Notes under the pieces: generated by a model | What the model saw: only the letters and a program-made list of their open reading frames with translations | The model's database searches: none | What the model was told of the DNA's origin: nothing | Shown: positions 15,750 to 24,713 of the stretch, in pieces | How the letters are laid out: the number at the start of each line of letters is the position of its first letter | Numbering within the stretch: the first letter of the stretch is position 1 | Position numbers and translations under genes: made by a program | DNA from: Pseudomonas putida | GTDB taxonomy: Bacteria > Pseudomonadota > Gammaproteobacteria > Pseudomonadales > Pseudomonadaceae | NCBI RefSeq assembly: GCF_001941965.1 | Contig: NZ_MKZO01000025.1 | Location: 124,001 to 188,000 of the forward strand | Length of the DNA: 64,000 nt | Reading direction: 5' to 3'

Positions 15750-16565
15750 ATGCAGAACCGCATGATGATCACCGGCGCGGGTTCCGGACTGGGGCGCGAG
15801 ATCGCCCTGCGCTGGGCACGCGAGGGCTGGCAACTGGCATTGAGCGACGTCAACGAGGAGGGCCTGAAACAGACCCTGGCCCTGGTTCGCGAAGCCGGCG
15901 GCGACGGTTTTACCCAGCGCTGCGACGTGCGCGACTACAGCCAGCTGATCGCCCTGGCCCAGGCCTGCGAGGAGCACCTCGGCGGCATCGATGTGATCGT
16001 CAACAACGCCGGCGTCGCCTCCGGTGGCTTCTTCGCCGAACTGTCCCTGGAAGACTGGGACTGGCAGATCGCAATCAACCTGATGGGCGTGGTCAAGGGC
16101 TGCAAGGCCTTCCTGCCGCTGCTGGAGCGCAGCAAGGGGCGGATCATCAATATCGCCTCCATGGCCGCGCTGATGCAGGGCCCGGCGATGAGCAACTACA
16201 ACGTGGCCAAGGCCGGGGTGGTGGCGCTGTCGGAAAGCCTGCTGGTGGAACTGCGCCAGCTGGAAGTCGATGTGCATGTGGTCTGCCCATCCTTCTTCCA
16301 GACCAACCTGCTGGACTCCTTCCGCGGCCCGACCCCGGCGATGAAGGCCCAGGTCGGCAAGCTCCTGGAAAGCTCGCCGATCAGCGCGGCGGATATCGCC
16401 GGGTACATCTACCAGGAGGTCGCCCGCGGCCAGTTCATGATCCTGCCCCACGAGCAGGGGCGCATGGCCTGGCACCTCAAGCAGCATGACCCGCAGGCGC
16501 TCTACGACGAGATGGCCAGCATGGCCGAAAAGATGCGTGCCAAGGGCCGGCCGAGCCAATCCTGA
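15750..16565 (+). CDS. SDR family oxidoreductase
   Basis: This is a classical short-chain dehydrogenase/reductase of 271 aa. The dinucleotide motif TGAGSGLG is at residues 8-15, NNAG follows at 85-88, and the catalytic Ser137, Tyr150 and Lys154 are all present. The substrate cannot be told from sequence. The ATG at 15750 has AAGG eight bases upstream; the frame is open further up only through the repeat. It stands alone, 48 bases before the ynfA-type gene. Confidence 0.85.
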   Translation: MQNRMMITGAGSGLGREIALRWAREGWQLALSDVNEEGLKQTLALVREAGGDGFTQRCDVRDYSQLIALAQACEEHLGGIDVIVNNAGVASGGFFAELSLEDWDWQIAINLMGVVKGCKAFLPLLERSKGRIINIASMAALMQGPAMSNYNVAKAGVVALSESLLVELRQLEVDVHVVCPSFFQTNLLDSFRGPTPAMKAQVGKLLESSPISAADIAGYIYQEVARGQFMILPHEQGRMAWHLKQHDPQALYDEMASMAEKMRAKGRPSQS

Positions 16566-16613
16566 CGCGTCTGATCAGGTATCCTCGGCGTTTTGCCAGT
16601 ACCGGGGATACCT

Positions 16614-16949
16614 GTGGTCAATTACCTGCTGTTCTTCTTCGCCGCCGTGTTCGAGATCGCCGGTTGCTACGCCTTCTACATGTGGCTGCGGCTGGGCAAG
16701 AGCGCCTGGTGGATCGCCCCGGCGCTGCTCAGCCTGACCCTCTTCGCCCTGCTCCTGACCCGCGTCGAAGCGGCCTACGCCGGGCGTGCCTATGCCGCCT
16801 ACGGCGGGATCTACATCGTCACCTCGCTGTTGTGGCTGGCGTTCGTCGAGAAAGGCCGTCCCTTGACCAGCGACTGGCTCGGCGCTGCGCTGTGCGTACT
16901 GGGGGCGACGGTCATCCTGCTGGGCCCGCGGCTACAGAGCGCAGGCTGA
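16614..16949 (+). CDS. YnfA family (UPF0060) membrane protein
   Basis: This small inner-membrane protein has four spans, 111 residues, close to the usual 108-110. The stretches EIAGCYAFYMWLR and YAAYGGIYIVTSLLWL are family signatures. YnfA proteins are related in fold to small multidrug-resistance exporters. Start is GTG at 16614, chosen because GGGG lies six bases upstream and the family N-terminus (VNYLLFFFAAVFE) then begins at once. Confidence 0.88.
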   Translation: MVNYLLFFFAAVFEIAGCYAFYMWLRLGKSAWWIAPALLSLTLFALLLTRVEAAYAGRAYAAYGGIYIVTSLLWLAFVEKGRPLTSDWLGAALCVLGATVILLGPRLQSAG

Positions 16950-17078
16950 TTTTGTAGGAATTTTCAGTAGGGCGTTTCTTTAGCTGTTGTAGGACAGCTC
17001 TATTTGCCGGCCAGACCATTGAAGCGGACTACGCCGACAGCCAGTCTCCAGATTCACCCGGATATGGAGGATTTGGCG

Positions 17079-17264
17079 ATGCTGGTCATAGGACGCGAGA
17101 TTGGCGAGGTCATCAACATCGGTAACGACATCAAGCTCAAGGTGATTTCCGTGGACGGCGGCACGGTGCGCTTCGGTATCAGTGCGCCGCGCAACGTGGA
17201 AATCCACCGCGCCGAGATCTATCGGCGCCTGGCGGAGGAAGCGCAGAAGCAGAAGGCGGGCTGA
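17079..17264 (+). CDS. csrA: CsrA/RsmA family post-transcriptional regulator (paralogue, RsmI-like)
   Basis: This 61-residue RNA-binding dimer recognises GGA in mRNA leaders and controls translation; small RNAs of the RsmX/Y/Z type titrate it. It aligns with CsrA throughout (start MLVIGREIGEVINIG, then VRFGISAPRNVEIHRAEIY). However, it differs from the canonical MLILTRRVGE N-terminus, so it is a second or third paralogue like those named RsmE/RsmI in pseudomonads. The key C-terminal Arg (in PRNVEIHR) and VEIHR are kept. GGAGGA lies seven bases before the ATG and itself contains GGA sites, so autoregulation is possible. It ends exactly where the convergent YheU gene ends. Confidence 0.88.
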   Translation: MLVIGREIGEVINIGNDIKLKVISVDGGTVRFGISAPRNVEIHRAEIYRRLAEEAQKQKAG

Positions 17265-17492
17265 TCAGTCGAACAGTTCCTTGGGGATATCGTGCTTGGC
17301 CAGCAATTGGCATTGCTGGCTGTCCATATCGAAGAGGATGAACGCCTGCCCCTTGGCCAATGCCTGGCGCACACGCAGGACGCGGGTTTCCAGCGGGGTA
17401 TCGTCGCCGTTGTCGGTGCCGTCGCGGGTGACGAAGTCCTCGATCAGGCGGGTCAGGGTTTCGGCTTCGAGTTGGTCGTAGGGGATGAGCAT
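17265..17492 (-). CDS. YheU family (UPF0270) protein
   Basis: A 75-residue cytoplasmic protein begins MLIPYDQLEAETLTRLIEDF, the signature of UPF0270/YheU. The acidic centre and C-terminal half are typical. Function is unknown. It converges on the csrA-type gene with no gap: the two stop codons abut as TGATCA. Confidence 0.9.
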   Translation of the reverse strand: MLIPYDQLEAETLTRLIEDFVTRDGTDNGDDTPLETRVLRVRQALAKGQAFILFDMDSQQCQLLAKHDIPKELFD

Positions 17493-17540
17493 GGGGGCCT
17501 GCCTTTAAATTGATGGCACATGCTACCTGCTTTGTTGCTC

Positions 17541-17633
17541 TTGAGGGCCTCATCGCTGGCAAGCCAGCTCCCACAGGTTCTGCAGCGACTCGGACCCTGT
17601 GGGAGCTGGCTTGCCAGCGATAGGGCCCTCAAG
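17541..17633. repeat. REP doublet (REPIN)
   Basis: Inverted CTGGCAAGCCAG units, each flanked by TTGAGGGCC or GGGCCCTCAA, occupy the gap between the YheU gene and the NAGGN operon end. Confidence 0.9.
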
Positions 17634-17639
17634 ATCACA

Positions 17640-18824
17640 TCAATCTCTCCGACCGAGCACCTCATCCACCGTCGGCACCCGGGTATCACTCTCCATCTGC
17701 GCATCATGCTCCAGCTGGTGACTGAACCTTTCCAGCGAACTCCCCGCCGGATGCGAATCCGCCGCGAACACCGGCGGGCTCAGCAGATAAGCCCCGAGCA
17801 AGCGACTCAAGGCCGCCAGGCTGTCGATATGGGTCCGCTCATAGCCATGGGTCGCATCGCAACCAAACGCCAGCAACGCCGTCCGAATATCGTGCCCTGC
17901 GGTAATCGCCGAATGCGCATCGCTGAAGTAATAACGGAACAGGTCCCGCCGCACCGGCAGGCTGTGCTCATTGGCCAGATGCAGCAGATGCCGCGACAGA
18001 TGGTAGTCATAGGGCCCCGACGAATCCTGCATCGCCACGCTCACCGCATGCTCGCTGGACTGCTGTCCCGGTGCGACCGGGGCGATATCGATGCCGACGA
18101 ACTCGCTGACATCCCAGGGCAGGGCGCCCGCCGCGCCGGAGCCGGTTTCCTCGGTGATGGTGAACAGCGGATGACAGTCGATCTCCGGCATGCGCCCGCT
18201 TTCCACCACCGCCTTGAGCGCCGCCAGCAGCGCGGCGACACCGGCCTTGTCGTCGAGGTGACGGGCACTGATATGCCCGCTCTCGGTGAATTCCGGCAGC
18301 GGATCGAAGGCGACGAAGTCACCGACATTGATCCCCAGCGACTCGCAATCGGCCCGGGTCGCGCAGTAGGCGTCCAGGCGCAGTTCGATGTGCTCCCAGC
18401 TCACCGGCATCTGGTCGATGGCGGTATTGAAGGCGTGCCCGCTGGCCATCAGCGGCAACACGCTGCCGCGCAGCACGCCGCTGTCGGTGAACACGCTGAC
18501 CCGGCTGCCCTCGGCGAAGCGGCTCGACCAGCAGCCCACCGCCGCCAGGCCCAGGCGACCGTTGTCCTGCAACACGCGGACGCTGGCGCCGATGGTGTCG
18601 AGGTGTGCGGAAACCGCGCGGTCGGGGGAATTCTTGCGGCCCTTGAGGGTGGCGCGGATGGTTCCGCGCCGGGTCAGCTCGAAGGGGATGCCCAGTTCTT
18701 CCAGGCGCTCGGCGACGTAGCGCACGATGGTGTCGGTAAAGCCGGTGGGACTGGGGATCGCCAGCATTTCCAGAAGGACTTTTTGCAGATACTTCAGGTC
18801 CGGTTCGGGTAGCGGGGCTGTCAT
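17640..18824 (-). CDS. NAGGN-system M42 family metallopeptidase
   Basis: This M42 (glutamyl aminopeptidase-like) protein has 394 residues. Metal-binding motifs are seen as SAHLDTIG, ARHLDDKAG and ITEETGSG, and a late DATHGYERTH. In many proteobacteria a distinct M42 subgroup is encoded with the two enzymes that make N-acetylglutaminylglutamine amide, as here. It may turn the dipeptide over when osmotic stress ends; that is inference. The ATG at 18824 has AGGAG five bases upstream. It is the last gene of the operon, 13 bases after the synthetase. Confidence 0.88.
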   Translation of the reverse strand: MTAPLPEPDLKYLQKVLLEMLAIPSPTGFTDTIVRYVAERLEELGIPFELTRRGTIRATLKGRKNSPDRAVSAHLDTIGASVRVLQDNGRLGLAAVGCWSSRFAEGSRVSVFTDSGVLRGSVLPLMASGHAFNTAIDQMPVSWEHIELRLDAYCATRADCESLGINVGDFVAFDPLPEFTESGHISARHLDDKAGVAALLAALKAVVESGRMPEIDCHPLFTITEETGSGAAGALPWDVSEFVGIDIAPVAPGQQSSEHAVSVAMQDSSGPYDYHLSRHLLHLANEHSLPVRRDLFRYYFSDAHSAITAGHDIRTALLAFGCDATHGYERTHIDSLAALSRLLGAYLLSPPVFAADSHPAGSSLERFSHQLEHDAQMESDTRVPTVDEVLGRRD

Positions 18825-18837
18825 GGGCACTCCTGAT

Positions 18838-20583
18838 TCAGGGTGTCGCCCGGCTGTGGGGGAACAGCAGGTCGACGAAACGTTCGGCAGTGGGTTGTGG
18901 TTCATGGTTGGCCAGGCCAACGCGCTCGTTGGCCTCGATGAACACGTAATCCGGCTGGTCGGCGGCGCGGACCATCAGGTCGAGGCCGACCACCGGGATA
19001 TCCAGGGCGCGGGCGGCCTGGATCGCCGCTTCGGCCAGGGTTGGGTGCAGGCGCGCGGTGACATCTTCCAGGCAGCCGCCGGTATGCAGGTTGGCGGTGC
19101 GTCGCACCGCCAGGCGCTGGCCGGCGGGGAGGATGCTGTCGTAGTCGAAACCGGCGGCCTGGATCGTGCGCAGGGTCTCGTCATCCTTGGGGATCCGGCT
19201 TTCGCCACCGGTCGCGGCCTGGCGCCGGCGACTATGGGCTTCGATCAGCCGGCCGATGCTGTGCTGGCCATCACCGATCACTTGCGCCGGGTGACGGATG
19301 GCGGCGGCCACCACTTCGAAGCCGATCACCACGATGCGCAGGTCATAGCCTTCATGGAAACTTTCCAGCAGCACCCGGCTGTCGAAGCGCCGGGCCTGTT
19401 CGATGGCGTGGGTGACCTCGTCCAGCGTGGTGAGGTTGACCGCCACGCCATTGCCCTGTTCGCCATCCACCGGCTTGACCACCACCGCACCGTGGTCTTC
19501 GAGGAAGGCCAGGTTGTCGTCGGCATTGCCCGCCAGTTGCTGCGCCGGCACATTCAGCCCGGCGCCGGCAAGGGCGCGGTGGGTCAGGCGCTTGTCCTGG
19601 CACAGGGTCATGCTCACGGCAGTGGTCAGGTCGCTCAGGGATTCCCGGCAGCGCACCCGGCGCCCGCCGTGGTTGAGGGTGAACAGGCCGCCATCGGCGT
19701 CGTCCACCTGCACATCGATGCCGCGCTTGTAGGCTTCCTCGACGATGATCCGCGCATAGGGGTTGAGCCCGTCCTGCGGACCCGGGCCGAGGAACAGCGG
19801 CTGGTTGATGCCGTTCTTGCGCTTGACCGCGAAGGTCGGCAGGTTGCGGAAGCCGAGCTTGGCGTACAGGCGCTTGGCCTGGCGGTTGTCGTGCAGCACC
19901 GAGAGGTCGAGGTAGTTGAGGCCGCGGCTCATGAAGTGCTCCACCAGATGCCGCACCAGCACCTCGCCGACCCCGGGCCGGGTGGTGTTGGGGTCGACGG
20001 CCAGGCACCAGAGGCTGCTGCCGGCCTCGGGATCCTCGAAGGCCTTGAGGTGATTGAGGCCCATGACGCTGCCGATCACCGCGCCGGTGGTTTCGTCCTC
20101 GGCCAGCCAGTACACCGGGCCGCCGAGATGGCGCGGGGTCAGCAGCTCGGTCTTCACCGGGAGCATGCCGCGGGTCTGGTACAGGGTGTTGATCGCCTGC
20201 CAGTCCTCGTCGCTTTGTGCCCGGCGAATGCGGAAGCCGCGAAACACCCGGCTGGCCTGGCGGTAGTCGCTGAACCACAGGCGCAGGGTGTCGGACGGGT
20301 CGAGGAACAGCTGGTGCGGCGCCTGGGCCAGAACCTGCTGCGGCGCCGCCACGTAGAGAGCGATATCCCGCTCACCGGGCTGCTCCTCCAGCAGCGCCTC
20401 GGCCAACTGGCCGGGCTCGGCGTAGGTATGACCGATCAGCAGGCGACCCCAGCCGCAATGTAGCGAGCGCGGTTCATCCTGCGGTTCGCTGCCTTCGCCG
20501 GCCAGGCGCGCCTGCAGGCGTTCATAGGACGGCACCTGGCCGCGCAGCAAGCGTTGGCCGTAGGCAGTTGCGTGGGCTTTCAT
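18838..20583 (-). CDS. ngg: N-acetylglutaminylglutamine synthetase (GNAT + ATP-grasp)
   Basis: This is a two-domain enzyme of 581 aa. The first half contains a GNAT acetyltransferase domain (about residues 110-290, with VLVRHLVEHFMSRGLNYLDL), and the second half an ATP-grasp ligase (from about 320, with AVVVKPVDGEQGNG and YVFIEANERVGL). It would acetylate glutamine and join it to a second glutamine, giving N-acetylglutaminylglutamine for the osmoprotectant NAGGN. It starts 3 bases after the amidotransferase stop, with AAGGA nine bases before its ATG. Confidence 0.92.
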   Translation of the reverse strand: MKAHATAYGQRLLRGQVPSYERLQARLAGEGSEPQDEPRSLHCGWGRLLIGHTYAEPGQLAEALLEEQPGERDIALYVAAPQQVLAQAPHQLFLDPSDTLRLWFSDYRQASRVFRGFRIRRAQSDEDWQAINTLYQTRGMLPVKTELLTPRHLGGPVYWLAEDETTGAVIGSVMGLNHLKAFEDPEAGSSLWCLAVDPNTTRPGVGEVLVRHLVEHFMSRGLNYLDLSVLHDNRQAKRLYAKLGFRNLPTFAVKRKNGINQPLFLGPGPQDGLNPYARIIVEEAYKRGIDVQVDDADGGLFTLNHGGRRVRCRESLSDLTTAVSMTLCQDKRLTHRALAGAGLNVPAQQLAGNADDNLAFLEDHGAVVVKPVDGEQGNGVAVNLTTLDEVTHAIEQARRFDSRVLLESFHEGYDLRIVVIGFEVVAAAIRHPAQVIGDGQHSIGRLIEAHSRRRQAATGGESRIPKDDETLRTIQAAGFDYDSILPAGQRLAVRRTANLHTGGCLEDVTARLHPTLAEAAIQAARALDIPVVGLDLMVRAADQPDYVFIEANERVGLANHEPQPTAERFVDLLFPHSRATP

Positions 20584-20586
20584 CGG

Positions 20587-22374
20587 TCAGATTCCTTGTT
20601 CGCTGAGCCACAGGTTCAGGGCCGCCAGTTGCCAGAGTTTCGAGCCGCGCAGCGGGGTGAGCTGGCCATGCGGGTCGCTCAGCAGGCGGTCGAGCATCGC
20701 CGGGTTGAACAGCCCGCGATCCTGGCTCGGGTCCAGCAGCAGGTCGCGTACCCAGTCCAGGGTCGCGCCTTGCAGGTGCTTGAGGCCGGGCACCGGGAAG
20801 TAGCCCTTCTTGCGGTCGATCACCTCGCTGGGGATGACCATGCGCGCGGCTTCCTTGAGCACCTGCTTGCCGCCGTCGGGCAGCTTGAAGCGCGCCGGGA
20901 TGCGCGCCGACAGTTCCACCAGGCGGTAGTCGAGGAACGGCGTGCGCGCTTCCAGGCCCCAGGCCATGGTCATGTTGTCGACGCGCTTGACCGGGTCGTC
21001 CACCAGCATCACCGTGCTGTCCAGGCGCAGGGCCTTGTCCACGGCGTCGCGGGCACCGGACTGGGCGAAGTGCTGGCGGACGAAGTCGCCGGCCACGTCG
21101 CTGTCCACCAGCCACGACGGCTGCACGGTGTCGCGGTACTCATCGAAGCTGCGGTCGCAGAAGGCTGCGCGGTAGGCCGCCACCGGGTCGGCGGCGCCGT
21201 CCACCTGCGGGTACCAGTGATAGCCGGCGAACAGCTCGTCGGCGCCCTGGCCGCTCTGCACTACCTTGCAATGCTTGGCCACTTCCCGCGACAGCAGGTA
21301 GAAGGCGATGCAGTCATGGCTGACCATCGGCTCGCTCATGGCGCGGAAGGCCGCCGGCAGCTGGGTGATGATCTCGCGTTCGTCGATGCGCAACTGGTGG
21401 TGGCGGGTGCCGTAGTGCCTGGCGATCAGGTCGGAGTACTGGAACTCGTCGCCGCGCTCGCCACCGGCATCCTCGAAGCCGATGGAGAAGGTCGACAGGT
21501 CCTCGACGCCGACTTCGCGGAGCAGGCCGACCAGCATGCTGGAGTCCACACCGCCGGACAGCAGCACGCCGACATCCACGGCGGCACGCTGGCGGATGGC
21601 CACGGCTTCGCGGGTGCTGTCGAGCACGCGGTCGCGCCAGTCCTCCAGGGTCAGGTCCTGTTCATCGGTGCGTGGCCCGTAATGCAGGCTCCACCATTGC
21701 TGCTGCTGGCTGCGACCCTGGGCGTCGATGCGCATCCAGGTGGCCGGCGGCAGTTTCTCGATATTGGCCAGCAGGGTGCGTGGCGCGGGGACCACGGCGT
21801 GGAAGTTCAGGTAGTGGTTGAGGGCCACCGGGTCCAGCACCGGATCGATATCACCGCCCTTGAGCAGGGCCGGGAGGGTCGAGGCGAAGCGCAGGCGTTC
21901 GTTGGTCCGTGATAGGTACAGCGGCTTGACGCCCAGACGGTCGCGGGCGAGGAACAGCTGCTGCTTGTCGCGTTCCCAGATGGCCAGGGCGAACATGCCA
22001 TTGAGGCGCGGCAGCAGTTGCTCGCCCCAGGCGTGGTAGCCCTTGAGCAGGACCTCGGTGTCGCCACCGGAGTAGAACACGTAACCAAGGCTCTCCAGCT
22101 CGGCGCGCAGTTCCGGGAAGTTGTAGATGGCGCCGTTGAAGGCCAGGGACAGGCCCAGGTTCGGGTCGACCATGGGTTGGGCCGAGCCGTCGGACAGGTC
22201 CATGATCTTCAGGCGACGATGGCCGAGGGCGATCGGGCCCTGGCTATGGAAGCCCCAGGCATCCGGGCCGCGAGGGGCCAGATGGTGGGTAATCCGCTCG
22301 ACCGCGGCGAGGTCCGCCGGGCGCGAAGGGGTGGCTACAGGGGTGAAACGAAACTCTCCAGCTAATCCGCACAT
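20587..22374 (-). CDS. asnO: N-acetylglutaminylglutamine amidotransferase (asparagine synthase-like)
   Basis: This class II glutamine amidotransferase of 595 aa amidates the dipeptide in NAGGN synthesis. The N-terminal nucleophile Cys2 is exposed (MCGLAGE). The synthetase domain carries the PP-loop LSGGVDSSM and the conserved GQGADELFAGY. It heads the three-gene operon (amidotransferase, synthetase, M42 peptidase), which is osmotically induced in other bacteria. The upstream gap (22375-22509) should hold the promoter, and has a small GC hairpin around 22474-22492. Confidence 0.92.
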   Translation of the reverse strand: MCGLAGEFRFTPVATPSRPADLAAVERITHHLAPRGPDAWGFHSQGPIALGHRRLKIMDLSDGSAQPMVDPNLGLSLAFNGAIYNFPELRAELESLGYVFYSGGDTEVLLKGYHAWGEQLLPRLNGMFALAIWERDKQQLFLARDRLGVKPLYLSRTNERLRFASTLPALLKGGDIDPVLDPVALNHYLNFHAVVPAPRTLLANIEKLPPATWMRIDAQGRSQQQQWWSLHYGPRTDEQDLTLEDWRDRVLDSTREAVAIRQRAAVDVGVLLSGGVDSSMLVGLLREVGVEDLSTFSIGFEDAGGERGDEFQYSDLIARHYGTRHHQLRIDEREIITQLPAAFRAMSEPMVSHDCIAFYLLSREVAKHCKVVQSGQGADELFAGYHWYPQVDGAADPVAAYRAAFCDRSFDEYRDTVQPSWLVDSDVAGDFVRQHFAQSGARDAVDKALRLDSTVMLVDDPVKRVDNMTMAWGLEARTPFLDYRLVELSARIPARFKLPDGGKQVLKEAARMVIPSEVIDRKKGYFPVPGLKHLQGATLDWVRDLLLDPSQDRGLFNPAMLDRLLSDPHGQLTPLRGSKLWQLAALNLWLSEQGI

Positions 22375-22509
22375 AAGTCCTTACCGGTTTTGCCGTTGGG
22401 GAAGGTGCCCGAACAAGGGACACTCAGAAACTGACCGGATGGGGTTGTGGGAGTTTTAGATCGATATGGAATAAGGCCTTGGGTAGGGCCTTGAGGGATG
22501 ATGGTGTTT

Positions 22510-22614
22510 TTGAGGGCCTCATCGCTGGCAAGCCAGCTCCCACAGGTACAGCGGTGCTCTCAAGAACACAGGTGAACCTGTGGGAGCTGGCTTGCCAGCG
22601 ATGAGGCCCTCAAG
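22510..22614. repeat. REP doublet (REPIN) overlapping the mnmC stop
   Basis: Inverted CTGGCAAGCCAG units have matching TTGAGGGCCTC / GAGGCCCTCAAG outer flanks. The mnmC stop (22610-22612) is the TGA inside the right-hand CTTGAGGG flank. Confidence 0.9.
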
Positions 22615-24598
22615 CCTTGCCGCGTTTCAGCTCACGCAACATGAACCGGTTCGGGTGACAGGCCTCCGCCATCTCCCGCGGCATCGGCAGGGCATCGCCA
22701 TTGACCCAGGCGGCCAGCAGCTCGCCGCACAACGGCGCAGTGATCAGCCCGCGCGAACCATGCCCGCTGTTGACGAACAACCCCTCCAGCCATGGACACG
22801 GATCATCCGGCACCTGCCGCGCATTCCTTGTCAGCGCCGCATAGGTCTCGGCAAAGGCCCCGGCTTCGGCCAGCGGCCCGACCAGCGGCAGGTAATCCGG
22901 ACTGGTACAGCGAAACGCCGCCCGTCCTTCCAGGCGCTGCGCATCCAGTTGATCTATGTCCAGCCGTTCAGCCAGGTCCGGCGAAATCTCCCGCAGCAGC
23001 TCCAGGTTGCTGCGATGTTCCTCGACCGTCGGTACGGTATCGGTGCTGTGGAAATCGAAACTGGCCCCCAGGGTGTGCTCGCCATGCCGGGGTGGTGCGA
23101 CATAACCATCGGCGCAGACCACCGTCTGCAGGGCCTGGCTGGCGGCGGTCACCGGCAATTTGCTGATCTGTCCACGAATGCGCTTGAGCGGCAGCCCGGC
23201 GCAACCCTCGAACTGGCGAATCTCCGCCGCCCCGGCCAGCACCACCACCGGCGCCTCGGCCAGCACCCGCTCGCCCTCCAGCGCCTGCCACAACCCGTCG
23301 ACCCGGCGCAGTTGCAGCACATGGTGGTGAGTGAGCAAACGCACATTCGCTTGCTGTGCCTGCCAGCGACACAGCGCCGGCGGATGCACCCAGCCACCTT
23401 CCGGATAGAACAGGCCACCACTGGGCAGGGTGATCCCGGCGACCGCCTCGGCCTGCTGGCGGTCCAGCCGTTGCACCAGCTCATCGCTGAACGCCCCGGC
23501 CAGTTGCGCCTGGCGCTGGTCTTCCTTGGCGTCGAAGGCCAGTTGCAGTACGCCGCAGTCGTCCCAGTCGGCACCCCTTTGCAAGTGTTCGAGCAGGCGC
23601 CGGGTGTGCCCGAATCCGCTGACGATCAGTTGCGACAGCACGGTGCCGTGGGCCGAGAGCTTGAGATAGAGCACGCCCTGAGGATTGCCCGAGGCTTCGC
23701 GGGCCGGCTGGTCATGGCGTTCCAGCAGGCTGACCTGCCAACCCCGTGCTGCCAGGCTGGCGGCGCTGCTGCAACCTGCGAGGCCTGCGCCGATCACCAA
23801 GGCGTGACGCGGACCTTCAAGCGCCGCAGGTCGGCGATACCAGGGCGCGATCTGGGCCGGCAGTGGCTGTTCTTCGGGCCAGCCCTTGAACAACCCGCGC
23901 AGCACTTCCCATTTCTTGCCGATCCCCGGGATACGCTTCATGCCGAAGCCCACCGCGATCAGCGCCCGGCGTACCCAGCCGGTGCTGGTGAAGGTGCCGA
24001 GGGTGGTTCCGGGCACCGACAGCCGGCCCAGTTGGGCGAACAGCTCCGGGGTCCACATGTCCGGGTTCTTCGCCGGGGCGAAGCCGTCGAGGAACCAGGC
24101 GTCGATGCGCCCGTCGAGCTTTTCGAACTGCTCGCGGGCATCGCCGATCATCAGGGTCAGGCTGATCCGGCCGTTGTCGAAGAGGAACGTCTGGTAACCC
24201 TCGTGCACCGCCACGTATTGCGCCAGCAGGGCCTGGCCCTGGCGGGCCATCTCCGGCCACAGGGCCAGGGCGCGGCGCAGGTCGTCGCGGGTCAGGGGAA
24301 ATTTTTCGGCGCTGATGAAATGCAGGCGCGCGTCGGCCGGGGCCAGTTGTTCGAACAGTTGCCAGGCATAGAGGAAATTCAGGCCCGTGCCGAAGCCGGT
24401 CTCGCCGATCACGAAGCATTCGCCGGCACCCAGGGCGGCGAAGCGCTGGCGCAGGTCGTTCTGTTCGATGAACACATGGCTGGTTTCCGCCAGGCTCTGG
24501 TCCTTGGAGAAGTAGATGTCGTCGTACTGCCGCGAATGCGGGCGGCCCAGTTCGTCCCAGTCGATCTGGGCGTGGCGCGGAGGAGGGGTGTCGGTCAT
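22610..24598 (-). CDS. mnmC: Bifunctional tRNA (mnm5s2U34) methyltransferase/FAD oxidoreductase MnmC
   Basis: MnmC completes the wobble modification of tRNAs for Lys, Glu and others. The N-terminal domain (about 1-240) is the SAM-dependent methyltransferase, with GETGFGTGLNFLYAW and WFLDGFAPAKNPDMW. The C-terminal domain (about 260-662) is the FAD-dependent demodification enzyme, beginning with ALVIGAGLAGCSSA. The fused form of 662 aa is normal. The last codons end in a REP repeat. It is divergent from the polyphosphate enzyme gene. Confidence 0.95.
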   Translation of the reverse strand: MTDTPPPRHAQIDWDELGRPHSRQYDDIYFSKDQSLAETSHVFIEQNDLRQRFAALGAGECFVIGETGFGTGLNFLYAWQLFEQLAPADARLHFISAEKFPLTRDDLRRALALWPEMARQGQALLAQYVAVHEGYQTFLFDNGRISLTLMIGDAREQFEKLDGRIDAWFLDGFAPAKNPDMWTPELFAQLGRLSVPGTTLGTFTSTGWVRRALIAVGFGMKRIPGIGKKWEVLRGLFKGWPEEQPLPAQIAPWYRRPAALEGPRHALVIGAGLAGCSSAASLAARGWQVSLLERHDQPAREASGNPQGVLYLKLSAHGTVLSQLIVSGFGHTRRLLEHLQRGADWDDCGVLQLAFDAKEDQRQAQLAGAFSDELVQRLDRQQAEAVAGITLPSGGLFYPEGGWVHPPALCRWQAQQANVRLLTHHHVLQLRRVDGLWQALEGERVLAEAPVVVLAGAAEIRQFEGCAGLPLKRIRGQISKLPVTAASQALQTVVCADGYVAPPRHGEHTLGASFDFHSTDTVPTVEEHRSNLELLREISPDLAERLDIDQLDAQRLEGRAAFRCTSPDYLPLVGPLAEAGAFAETYAALTRNARQVPDDPCPWLEGLFVNSGHGSRGLITAPLCGELLAAWVNGDALPMPREMAEACHPNRFMLRELKRGKA

Positions 24599-24713
24599 GA
24601 GGGGCTCGGATTCAGCGGATGCGCCATTCTAGCCGATCGGTGAAACGCTGTTTGATCCCGGACAAAACCAATGGCAATCCGCTAGTCTTGCTTATCCATG
24701 AAGGGAGCCTGGT

